64,000 nt of DNA, from contig NC_016131.3 in assembly GCF_000005505.3 (NCBI RefSeq), positions 1,302,001-1,366,000 on the forward strand, in the 5' to 3' direction. Under the pieces are notes generated by a model. The model saw nothing but the letters and a program-made list of their open reading frames with translations. It had not been told where the DNA came from and ran no database searches. Below are positions 47,501 through 58,900 of this stretch, one piece after another; positions within the stretch are counted from its first letter, which is position 1; each line of letters opens with the position of its first letter. The DNA is from Brachypodium distachyon (Eukaryota; Streptophyta; Magnoliopsida; Poales; Poaceae). The translations under genes and the position numbers were made by a program.

Positions 47501-50500
47501 GGTAATGTAACCCAGAAAAGAACATTTGAAGCTAACTCTGTACTCGCAAAGTTCAGTTGATGCGGTGGGTTATGAAGATAGATGAGTTACCTTGGGTAAC
47601 GGTGCTGGGGCATAAGTATCATCGTCTTCAGCAATCACTATGACCTCATCACCCTCTTGCAAGACATAGCAATCATCAGGATTTAAAATAATCTTGCCTC
47701 CATAAGATGCCATCTTTATTCCGCATGGAACAGCATCAGGAAAGCTAATCAGCACATCTTCAAATTGCATTCCGACCAACTGAGGCCATCTCTTAATGTA
47801 GAACTCACAATTCTCAAAGCCGAGGATATCTTCCCATATCTGTGCAGGCAAACTCAATTAGTCTTTTTTACCGTAGCTCAATTAGTCTTTGAAGGTACAG
47901 GTGGGAACTAGAAAGACTACATGTAGTTAACGAAATCTAGGTAATACTCAACCAGAGAGGTGACTAGAATAAGCATTCTGTAGATATAGGTATTATCTGT
48001 ACAACAAATAGCTAGGTTACTTTCTGACATATGCGGTCCCAAGCTAAAAGAAAAGGCTGTATAGAAAGTGAAATGAAATAATTAAGCCAGCAAGTGGCAG
48101 GTGAAGAACAGCATAACTATGAATGGAATTAAATGGGGCCAATATAGTAAGCTTGCGTACATCTCAAATCATGTGAACATCAGAAATTTAGGGAACAGAA
48201 GGTTTCTTCAGTAAACTGACTTTATACTGAAAGGCTTCCTACATGCAAATGGCATTGGATCCCACAATACAACAATAAATAGAACCAAGCAAAATGCTCA
48301 AAAGAAGTTTCCTTCGAAGGAGCAGGATACAATCAGAATTGGTGATTAGAAGAAACCTGAGCAAGGCCTGGCTGACGCGCGCATTGTATCATCAACCGCC
48401 CTATCACATCATGTGCAACAACAGTTTCCACAAGGTCTCCACCAACAAGTTTGACTAGTACTTCATTGTCAAGATCACTAAGTTCGACGACAATGTGACC
48501 TCTTAGTCCTTCCTTAACTCCAGTTAAACTCAAGACTATTCGCAGTGCTCGGGCATCACTCTGGAGAATAGACAAGAAATATAAGCACGAACTTCGAGTT
48601 TAATGGTGCAATTTAATCAGGAGAACATACCTGGTCAGCATTTCCTTCTTCAGCTAAAACCACGATTGCACGTGCCTTAGAAACTGAGACCTTGTGCATG
48701 AGGTAGATTTAGTTCAAATATAGGATAATATAGACAGAATGCATCAACTAGTATCACAGTCATCTCTTATTTACTATATCGGAATCCACAGGTCGCATTT
48801 TTACCTTTTTCAAGTCAGCCAGAATCAGTGGGCTTCCACTTCTACATATTACAGCTGTTCCTTTCAAGTCAAATTCCATTTTAGCAATATCTGCTTCCAT
48901 TTCCTCTTTGTCTTTCTCGGCCATCACTACGATGGTCCCTCCACCCAGACTTTCGTTAGCAATAGAAATCTGGTTCAGTAGAGATCCCTATTGCCATAAA
49001 AGGAAATAGGTTAGACTATAGTAGTCAAGTAAGACGAAACAAACGGACGATAAAATATATGCATGATACGACTAACTACGAGTACCTGGTGCCTACCATT
49101 CTGTTCATAGAGATTAATTCTGAAGTGAGCTGACAACGTAAAACACAATGGAAGAGCGAAATGTTACATCTGTGAGCCACTCTTCATTTTAAAGCCCTGT
49201 TGTGTCCATATGTAGTTATTTTAAGCCTTTCCTCGCTAAAATGGCAATAAATTAGATGCTAGAAATAAAATGGGAAAGACCACACTTCATGTTACATCCA
49301 CGTTGTGAGTTGGAGATATGGTCCTCTTTCTGTGACATGCCACTTGAAGCTCCAGGAAGTAGTTAAAGAATGCCGTTATGCAATAGGAAGCAATCTAACA
49401 ACTGCACCTATATTAGTTGGGTGTTATTCATATTAGGCTATATTAGCTATTGATAATTTGATATGACACTCACATCCAAACAGGAAGGATATAACAACAA
49501 GGACCAGAAAATGTTGCAAGGAAGAAATCAGCAGAGGTTGATTCTTACCAACTTGTCACTCCACCCAAGGACCAGGGTGTGGCTTTGCTCTATGACCTCA
49601 CTCCTTCCTTTCCTCAACGAATCAAACTTCTCTGAGATTGAATCGGTCACAAGACCAAGCATCATAGCAAAAACCAGCATCCCACCAATACTTATTGAAA
49701 CTGAAACCAATTTGGGTCCAAAGCCGGCCGCGTTTGCATGGTTGCCCGAGTCAGCGACAAACGTCCATGATAACCAGAGGCAATCTGATAAGCTATCATC
49801 AGTAACACCATATAGAGCCAGTCCACCAAGGCCAATAAGTAGCAAAGTAGCGACAAGAAGAACCAAGGGTTTAGCATACGGATGAAGCGACAGAAATATA
49901 TCAACTCGGTAAGCCAGCCGCTTGTTGATGGGAACTTCTTCAGAGTTTTGTGATCTCCTTAGCTTGGACAAAAGGTCAATGTACTTGAGAACAACTATCG
50001 GCGCATACAGTGCAGAAAGTGAGAGCAGCAGGGAGAAATTCTTTAGACTTCTGCTCGGAACAGAATCGCCATCGTCCTCGTACGAAAATTTGCCGCTCAT
50101 ATCCAATGAGGAGTCCACGACGATAATACATGACTGCAGCTTCGAAGTGGCCGCAGAAAGCTGTCCCTGGTAGAACCGAAACGAATAGGCGGTGAGATTA
50201 TTGCCTTTTTTATATAATGCGCAGGTGAAGAAATGGGCTAGGATTTTACCCGCAAATGGTGGACCTGGTCATGCAAGGAGAAGTTCCTGCGGAGAAGGGA
50301 AGCGAAGCACAGCACGATGGCCTGGAATGGAAAGCACCACGTTAACGCGACCAAATTTACACCAGCAGTAGTCAACAAAAGTCAAACACAAAACCCCAGG
50401 GAGTCCACCGTTGCTCACCGCCGCGGACACCACCCCGGACCACCGGAGCGTGGCCGCCGCCGGCGACGACTTCCTCTCGGGCACCAGCGGGGCGGCCGCA

Positions 50501-50826
50501 GGCGCGGGCACCGAGGAGGCGGGCGCGGGCCGTGCATCGCCGCGGCGGACGCCCGCGTAGCGAGGGTCTCTCCGGCGCGGCGCGAACGGCGGATTCTGCT
50601 GCTGCTCCGGCGAGGGGTGGGGGGAGCGGGAGCGGGAGCGAGGGGTCGGCGGCGGCGGCGGGCGGCGGTCGGCGAGCGAGTAGGGCTTGTAGGAACGGGA
50701 GGTGGAGGGGAAGGGGGCCCTGGCAGCGAGGGTCCTGGAGGAGGAGGAGGGGAGGAAGGGCGGCGCCGGCGGGAAGAACCAGTCCCGCTGCGGCGTCGGC
50801 GGCGAGGGGTCCGGGTCCAGGGGCAT
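44551..50826 (-). CDS. CASTOR: CASTOR-type nuclear envelope ion channel
   Basis: CASTOR and POLLUX are nuclear-envelope cation channels needed for calcium spiking in root symbioses. Exons in order are 50826-50419, 50321-50250, 50166-49549, 48987-48805, 48690-48631, 48560-48357, 47839-47591, 46841-46743, 46000-45806, 45687-45595, 45406-45140 and 44769-44551. Every exon is in phase 0, and the product is 888 residues. A proline-rich N-terminus is followed by membrane helices (NFSLLLSLSALYAPIVVLKY and others). The pore motif is ADSGNHA, with GGMLVFAMMLGLVTDSISEK after it. RCK-type ligand-binding modules follow (VELSDLDNEVLVKLVGGD, ILFCGWRRD, AVIRRHLESLPLESFDS, SDYVLSNELVSMALAM). An alternative version of exon 8 lies at 46892-46990. 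Length and order match the rice protein as I remember it. Confidence 0.95.
46892..46990 (-). other. CASTOR: Alternative exon 8a of the CASTOR gene (candidate mutually exclusive exon)
   Basis: Immediately upstream of exon 8 (46743-46841) in transcription order lies a second 99-bp stretch. It has a perfect acceptor (ATTATTCAG|GTT), a perfect donor (GTG|GTAAGC), phase 0 at both ends and an open 33-codon frame. It encodes a diverged version of the exon 8 peptide. The second half is similar (ILLCGMRRDIDDMIV versus ILFCGWRRDMEDMIM) and the first half is quite different; identity is 12 of 33. Only 50 bp separate the two exons, shorter than usual plant introns, so joining both in one RNA is unlikely. 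Either could be used between exons 7 and 9. Confidence 0.85.
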
Positions 50827-53259
50827 TTTGGGGATTCCGGCGCCGAATGATGCCCATAGGAGGGAAAGAGAAAGGATGTTGTCGGGTTTGTTTGTTTGTT
50901 TTTGTTCTGTTGGTGTTCGTCGAATAATTCCCCTGCTGTCGTTGACTTGCTTTGCTCCTTTTTTAATTTTGTTTGTTTGATTGTTTTTTACTAGTGTAAA
51001 CAGCAAAATGTTTAGTTTGATTGATTCTCACATTTTTTTTAAATGTTGTTTGAATTTCAAATTGTTTTTTAGATGAAAGGCTTTTCGTCCGGTTCCATTT
51101 CAGCAGAAACGAAACAGCATCCGTTGGGTTCAGATTACATATAATCCAATGCACCAACCGGCGCGCAAAGAAATCACATGCAAAAACGCAAAAACAGCTT
51201 CACTAATGAAGTCATGGGGATCTAGCATCCTGATAGTCACATCTTCAATATCTTTTTAGAACAGCTTCAGAGGTTTCTGCTCAGCCAATCGGGGGGGTCC
51301 TGGTCCAGTAAGAATTTCAAACTGTCTCTGCGATTGATGTTTATTTTTATTTTGCAAAAAGCAGGAAGTCAATAATACCATGATGTATTTTAAATGTGCC
51401 ATATGCGATGTCCTTGGTCAGAATCATATAAAAAGAACGAAGATTCTTCCAAAAAATAAATTGTTCAAAGTCGTTGTGGACCAGTCACGATAGAAAAGAT
51501 GTGGTTTGGCCAAACAAAAATGGAACGACGGCGAGCAACACTGTTTAATGCAAAGAAATCAGATCATTTGTCATCTTTTCTTCGCATGTCGAATTTTGTT
51601 ACTCCATCATTGTTCCACAAATCATACATGGTAAATATAATTAGCCCAAATGCTACTTGTACCGGCAAGATGCTACTCTCTTATTATTTGCATGGCGATA
51701 TCATGCATGAGTGGTTTTAGCACGATTATGAGGGATCATCCTCCATGAATATCGCTATCCTTGTTTTTGTTTTGTTTCATTTATAATGAAGTTTTATTGA
51801 CTTTTATAATCACATCAAGTTGGGGCTTGCATGTTTTAACCACTCATACACATGGACATCAGTGTAGACTTTATATTATCCACTGAACGTCATCGACAAT
51901 AACAAAAATGTCATCGCCTATGAAGAAGAACGACGCCTTCAATGGAGATGTTATCGTTTTAGGTGGGAGGTTCCCGATGAAATATATTGTTGCATATTCT
52001 TTTAATGGATTGATTTTTTAGGTGAACTTGCTAGGCGTGTCAATTCAATACAAAAATCATAATCAAGAAGTATTTATAAAAACATTTTGGCCTACATAGA
52101 TTACATGCCTAAGGTTGGATGTAGCCTAGTTATGAGGGCGAGACGAGCCGACAACACGAGAGTAACGTTGCAAGACAAGTAGGGGTGAAGGGTGTGGATT
52201 AGGTGGCATTGAGAAGAAGGAGAAGGCAGAGGGATGTATAAATAACGAGGATGTAGGGATGGCACCCACACGGTTTGGGTATGGGTGGAACTCACCCAAA
52301 ACCGTACCCGTCACCCGTACCCGCACCCGTACATGGGTACCAATTGTTTCCCATACCCTCCACTCGTCGGGTAAAAAATGCCCGTCGGGCCGGTAACCCA
52401 TATCCGCTTGAGCATCTATTCATGAATAAATTAGAAACACAAAAAAGTGTTTAAAAAGTAGCAAAAGTGTGGAATTGGAGATAGTAGATCATTCAAACGG
52501 TGACACAAGTCACACATACATAAAAAATATCAAAAAATCATAGAAATGTTTCCAAGTATACTTCAACAGACAAAAACTGCAAAAGACATCAAATGGCACC
52601 TAGTTCTAGTTGTGGGAACTAGCGACTTGAAGACCTCTTTGCCCCTATTTTGTTTTCTTTCCAATGTATACATGATATTTTACGTACCAATGACATGTAG
52701 GCCACCATATAAATAGACGGGTATAAGGGTATACGGGTATGGGTATTACAATACTATACTAGTACCCTTCATACCCGATGGATAAAAGGTTTTCCTATTT
52801 AAATATCCATGGGGATAAAAAAATTCCAAAGCCGTACCTAATTGGGTAAATACGCGCCCGGGTATGCGGATAATGGGTATCCAACTGACCATTGCCATCC
52901 CTAAGAGGAGGGGAGACTTAGATTTAGTTGCTTGCGCGACTAAATGCGAGTTTAGAAAAACGTCAAATTTGAAATACTTCTTTAGACAACTTGCATCGAT
53001 TTGAACCGTGTTTTTTTTTAAAAAAAGAAAAGAAAACCATGTCTCCGAGAAAAGAAAAAGAAAAATGGGCTAGGAATATCTCCTCCCGTTTCCTCTATAC
53101 AGTCTGACCACCTGCCCCCCCCACCCAGAGCCCTTTCACGCGCGAAACTCGCCCGCCAAAACAGAAGCGCGCGCCAAAACCAAACAAACCTACAGCAAAA
53201 AACGATCCTGCGAAAAAAAGAAGAGGAAACCGGAAACGCAATCGCCTTCGATCCGATCC
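50827..53259. other. Intergenic region between CASTOR and DCC1 (divergent promoters)
   Basis: The two genes diverge from this 2.4-kb stretch. 50827-50990 is the CASTOR leader and proximal promoter. 51000-52250 is AT-rich with no supported gene. A hAT-like element occupies 52254-52903. 53040-53259 is the DCC1 leader, with a GC-rich shift at about 53100. Short open frames have no recognisable content. Confidence 0.55.
52254..52903. mobile_element. hAT-like non-autonomous element
   Basis: The 650-bp stretch begins TAGGGATGGCAC and ends ATTGCCATCCCTA, short terminal inverted repeats typical of a grass hAT group. Subterminal sequence is rich in GGGTA/TACCC words on both sides. Flanks (CGAGGATG and AGAGGAGG) give only an imperfect 8-bp duplication, so the boundaries are less certain than for the element at 19264. 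No transposase is present. Confidence 0.6.
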
Positions 53260-54966
53260 ATGGACGCGGCGATGGAGGACGCGGAGGGGGCGCAACCCGA
53301 GATGGAATGGGACGGCGGCGGCGGCGGGGCCGACGCGGTGCTTGGCCTCGCCGGCGACGGCGCCTCGCTGTCGGTGTGCTACCACCAGGCGTTCGGTCCC
53401 CACAACGACGTCATCCTCCTCGAGGCCGCCGACGAGCTCCTCCCCGACCTCCTGCAAGGCCGGTAAGCCCCTCCCCTCCAGTGGCGCCCTGCTTTCGGTT
53501 CAATTGGTCCTTAGAGCCGCACGCTTTGTTCAGATCTTCGATTAAGACCATCCACTGTTAGATCCCCAAATCAACTGTTGTTGTGCTCGTTATGCGGATC
53601 ATTATACTTGCAATTCGCCCATTAGCCGGATGAGTACTGTACACGACCAGTGCAGAAGAGCATCGCCATGGAAAAGCTTTGCTCTGTTCATTGTTCTTGA
53701 GTCGAAGCTGAGGCCAAATTAACAGTGAACATTTAGCACGGCTGTTATTTTCTATCTCAGATCCTTGGAGAACTAGTTCACATGCAATGTGGATATCTAA
53801 TGGTATACTGTAGGAAAAGATGGTGTTTCCACCTGTGAGAAATTTTGATGAGAGTTCTCTTGATGCAGGGTGACAGTACGGGGACGCCCCGAGGAAGAAG
53901 CTGTTCTCTGCACACCTTCAGCGACTTATGCTATGAAGTTTGTGGGCACATCCAACTCCATGTTCCTAATACCGCCCGGGGAACCAGCTGCACCGAGCTT
54001 AAGACCTGACCATACCAACGAGGATACTAGTGTCGCCACTGACGCGGTTGCTTCTATCATCAAAGTGGCACCAGGGAGCATTGAATTAGTCCGAGCGGCT
54101 CCACGGCTCGACAAGCTAAGGAGTCTTCTTGGGGAGAGGCCTTATGTGCTTGATGAGGATCTTGGAGACGACTTCCAACATAAGAAGGGGCTATACACGT
54201 GGCAGGACCTCTGTGAGCTTGTTCAGGCCAGCGACGGTGAGCTGTTGGACGGGCTGAGTTCTCTCTTGGCTGTTGAGATTGATGGGTTCTGGAGGACGGT
54301 AGATGCCAATTCCGTGAACACTGTTTTGGACATGATTCTGCACAACTCTGTGTTGCATGATTGGCTCTTAAATGCTCTGCCAGAAACTAATGTGCTATCT
54401 GTCATGGAATCTGATGGCTTTGCACCTAAGATCGTAACCCACTGCCTCAGCAGATTCGGCATGAAGGCTGAGCAGGAAGGGAGAAGTTGTTGGAGCCTTG
54501 ACGAGAGACTGGTCTGCTTGCAATTCGCCCGGAGAGCGCTTGGTGCGGGAAAGATGAAGCTCAACAACTTCGTGGACAAATGGGAGCGAAGCATTCCGTC
54601 AGGAATGCGTGCGGATCTTGAGATGCTTGAAGGGGAAGTGCTGTACGAAAAGCTTGGGGTTGAGACCTGGGTGCATGCTTTCAGTGTTGCTGATCTGCCA
54701 CTGACACCGGGTGAGAGATTTGCAGCGCTATTCCGGGAGCGACCAAGGTGGGAATGGAAAGACCTGCAGCCCTACATCAGGTATCAATGCCTAAAGCAAC
54801 CTTTGTTCAAATTCTACTAGTGGAATTATCATGCAAAAACATCTTACACCCTCTATTGTTCAGGGACTTGAGCATACCTGGTGTGTCTTCAGAAGGATTG
54901 CTTATCAAGTATGCCAGAAGAACACAACCAAGCGCTGATTCCGAGCCTATTTTCACTGCTAGATAA
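53260..54966 (+). CDS. DCC1: Sister chromatid cohesion protein DCC1
   Basis: DCC1 is a subunit of the alternative clamp loader Ctf18-RFC, which loads PCNA and helps establish sister-chromatid cohesion in S phase. Three exons (53260-53462, 53869-54780, 54864-54966) keep frame and give 405 residues, the usual size. Visible family features include YHQAFGPHNDVILLEAADEL, TPSATYAMKFVGTSNSMFL, RLDKLRSLLGERPYVLDEDL and the C-terminal winged-helix region ending KDLQPYIRDLSIPGVSSEGL. The start is the first ATG after a GC-rich leader, and a second ATG lies five codons on. Failure to splice intron 2 would add about a dozen residues and stop. The gene diverges from CASTOR and precedes the LUC7-like gene on the same strand. 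Confidence 0.92.
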
Positions 54967-55862
54967 TCATCTCATCCTGCTACATCCATGTTTCGATTCT
55001 GGCCCATGCTGCTGCTGGTAGACCGGTGGTGTTGCTGTACCCGAGACATGCTTTTAATCAGGATATTGTGACAACAGAAGATTGCTGCGACTGCGCTTAC
55101 GTCATGCTCCATATAGGCGACGACACAAAGGATTTTTTTTTTCTTGTGCCATAAGGAGTGTCTGATCCTGCATCTGGTGCAGACAATTAAGTAACCTGAA
55201 TTTGTTTTCCAGTTTTGATTGGAGACACAATGTCTGAACCTGGGTGCACACTTGTCGTACATTTATAACATTATCCTGAATTGTAACATTCAGGATTTAG
55301 TCCTAGCTAGTCATGATTTCAGATGCATGATTGCTTTCTTAAAAGCCAGGCAATACAAACTACTTTCGTCCTAAACAAAAGTTAGTGAAATACTTGCAGA
55401 GGAAAGGTGTTTGAATACCGAAATCAGACTGCAAGGTTGGAAAAAGGCAGCAGCAGCAAATCTTTGTCTTGGAAGTCAGTTAAGAAGGCCTTTGTTCTGG
55501 ACAAAAGCCCGTGATCCATATGGATTTTGAAAAGAGTTCACAGTAATTCGTTCCACGGTCTGATATTTCAAGATTCAAATGAACTCCAGAATACATCGAC
55601 TATTTCCCCAACTTTTTTTTTGAGGGAAATGGTGAAGTTCCCCAACTTCACCAGAACGCCAGGGCCAACTAAAAAAGAGGCCCATAGGCTGAATACACGG
55701 ACTAACAAAGAAGCCCGTGAACATAAAACGAGAGCCCAGACACGGCCCAGCCCGGCCCGACCGAATCTCATGTTGTGTCGTCTTGTCTCCGGTCTCCCTG
55801 TCCTTCTTTTAGGCTTGGGTGGGAGAGCGTCAGGTCTCTCGTCTCGCTCGCGCGCCCAGTAG
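54967..55862. other. DCC1 3' flank and LUC7-like upstream region
   Basis: The first few hundred bases should be DCC1 3' UTR. 55140 has a T-run. From about 55660, GGCCCA/TGGGCC-type boxes appear (AGAGGCCCATAGG, AGCCCAGACACGGCCCAGCC), typical of housekeeping promoters. No gene is supported between. Confidence 0.5.
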
Positions 55863-55870
55863 AAACCCTA
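55863..55870 (+). promoter_or_regulatory. Telo-box near the LUC7-like transcription start
   Basis: AAACCCTA lies 59 bp before the LUC7-like ATG. Telo-boxes with nearby GGCCCA motifs are a known promoter or leader combination of plant genes for translation and RNA processing. Confidence 0.6.
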
Positions 55871-55928
55871 GCTCAAAACCCCCCGCCTCGCTCGCCGGAG
55901 TGCCCGCCGGACCGGACGCCCGCCCGCC

Positions 55929-58900
55929 ATGGACGCGATGCGGAAGCAGCTGGACGTGCTCATGGGGGCCAACCGCAACGGCGACGTGCGGGAGGTCAAC
56001 CGCAAGTACTTCGACCGCGACGTCTGCCGCCTCTTCCTCGCCGGCCTCTGCCCCCACGACCTCTTCCAGCTGACGGTGCGTAGTTTGTCCCTCCCTGTTC
56101 CGCCCCTCCGCCGGTGCTCCTTCTCTGTGCTTTTCTCGTGGTGAATTTTGTGGTGGAGCGATTGTGGCTGTTTGGCCGTAGTAGATTGGTTAGGTTCTGA
56201 CTCGAGATACCTTGGGCTGTCGTGTTCGTGTGAAGTCATGGCGAAAATCGTGGTGGTGTATGTATGGTCTGGGCTATGCTTTGAGATATCTGAACTACTT
56301 TTCCTCCTGTGATGCTGCGATCTGATTAGCTAATTTCCCTCCTGGCAGAAAATGGATCTCGGACCTTGCCCCAAGGTCCACTCGCTTCAACTGCGGAAAG
56401 AGTATCCTTCAGATTTTTTACCTCGCTATGCAACATGTCATGTTTCCCTTCAGCAAATTTATCTCCCTAGTTTCCGCACACGTAAGTGTTTGTTGCCTTC
56501 CTGAGCTCGTGGTAGTTACGAAGAAGTAAAAGCAAAGGGGTCAGAGAATTTTGATAGAGAACTTGAGGATATGATAGACAGGCTCATTGTGGAGTGCGAG
56601 AGGAAAATTCAGAGGGCGCTCAAACGTCTCGCCGATGAGGATGCCAAGGCTGCTATTGCTATATCTGTCTCCGAGGTTACTCAGGTATTATTTAGCCACC
56701 TTTGTGTATCAAAAGCTCATTTGTTAGTAAGAGGCTAAAAGCTATGTTTTCATGTTAACATTTGCAGGCTGAAGATGTAGCGCAGCTCTCAAAGGAGATC
56801 AAGGAGAAAATGAAAGAAGCTGATAACTTCGGTAATGTCAAGTCGTACATATCTTGTGCAATTGTCGAGTATTCCTACAGTGGTTTGGCTATCTTGTTAT
56901 AAAACTGCGTGTTGATGGGTGTAAACGCAACAAATCATATTACTAATCTCATTAAGTATAAAATAAGAGCCGGTTGGAATTGTATAACTCCTTGTAGATT
57001 TCCGTACTTCTAAAAGAACCATTCTTATTTTCCTGCTAGATTGAAGATACTCTTAGGCCTTGTTTGACACTGGTGTGTTTTTTAGTCACTAGTGGATTAG
57101 GTATTTGAGGGTATTGGGTGTTCACCCAATAATCTAAAAAAAACCTGGTCCAAATCTCGACTTACTGCAGTTATAGATGTATGTACTGATGGTGTTTGTG
57201 ACTCGATAATGTAGTAATGTACACTAGCTATCTTAACCACTATTGAACACTATACATCAGAAGCAAGTATGCAATTACACTGATAGAATAGGTCTAACAT
57301 TCTTGAGTAGTACTCCCTCTGTTCCAAATATAGGGCGCATTTGTACTTCTGCTTAGTTTTGTATTTCTGCTTAAGTCAGGAAGTGGCACTGCTGCACTGG
57401 GATCTAGCTTATTGTCTGGTTTCTTTATGAAGGACCAAGAACACGGGATTTGAAAAGCTGAATAATTGGAGTGTCGTACCTCGCAAATCCTATAGGGATT
57501 GAAAACACATGATTTTTTTGGAGGGAGGTGTTACTTGAAGGGAGGGATGGAATAGAAAATATGGAATTGTCTTAGATTTCTCAAAAGAAAATATCCGTGA
57601 AGTTGGAGCAAATATTGGATTCCCTCTCAAATGTATGTAGGAATGACGAGATTCCTACAGAAAATTTGGGGAGCAGTTCCATTATGCAAAACAGGCACAT
57701 AGGAACTTTATCCATAGGATTGGAATCCTACTAGGTTCCTCTAATTTTCCTTTGTTCCAGATGGGGTCTAAGTAGTTATTTCATTCTTTGTTCTTTGTTG
57801 CTACATTTTCACTCACTGATGTAGTGTTAATATCTGTACTTAATGTTTCTTCATGTCTACACATACCAGACTTTGAAGGGAAAACTGATGATAAAATCAA
57901 GGCCATGGAAGTGGTGGAAGAATTAAGATCTAAAAGGGCTGACATGCAGGTATTACTTTTACTTCAGAATCTTGAATATCTGGGCTATATATATGTTGGT
58001 TATGTATTGCGAGCACCTGTTACTAAATAAGTAATGCTTTTAGTTTTTTAAACAATATATTCCTTTCCTACTTCATTGCAGGCTACCCTCTTGCTTGATG
58101 CCTTTAACAAGGACAGAGCTTCAATACCTCAGACTACTCCAACCCCTCAAATAGCACCAGTACCAGCACCTCCTCCTCCTGATGCTCGTACTCAAGAACT
58201 GATCAATGAGAAGCTAAGTAAAGCTGAAGCGCTTGGTATGAAAAAAGACATTTTGCTTTACAGAGCAACATTACTTGGTTGAACCATTTCTGTTTACTAA
58301 GTACTACACCCGGTCCTAAATATAAGATGTTCTAACTTATTTTGGGACGGAGGGAGTATATAGTATTGGTTTTCTTCTTCTAAAAGTATGTGTACGAGAC
58401 TGTAAGTAACTTGGACGAAGTTACATGGAAGTTTCTCCAAAACATCCCAGCTTTGAATTCAGCCAATCAATTAGTTGATTACTCGGTACAACAATAAGAT
58501 ATTTCGTAATAATAAGCACTGGAAATTTTAGTTTGATGTGTTTTTCCATTTCAAAGGTGATGAGCTAATAAGGTAAGTCTTGTTGCAGAGCCTTGAACTT
58601 ATATCTAGCTATATACTATCTGGTTTGATATCGGTGCCGTTTATGCGTGACATGAAATTTTGACCTTTAATATCTGTTGGGATCATAGATTAGGTTAAGG
58701 CTCATTGCACATTGGCGTCTTTAGTACTCCCTCTGATCCATAATAAGTGTCTCAGACTCAGTACAACTTTGTACTAAGTTATTACAAAATCTGAGACACT
58801 TATTATGGATCGGAGGGGGTAGTTTGAATAATTAAAATGTCTTGGATAGTTTCTTCACTAAGTATGTACATGCTAAGCATAAAGAAAGTATGCAGTGATA

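Noticed and set aside
50317..50927. Glycine/arginine-rich open frames on + over CASTOR exon 1
   Set aside because: They are antisense shadows of the proline- and serine-rich channel N-terminus.
57311..57345. Complete Stowaway MITE at TACTCCCTCTGTTCC in LUC7-like intron 4
   Set aside because: Only one terminal motif is present and no inverted partner follows, so it is at most a scar.
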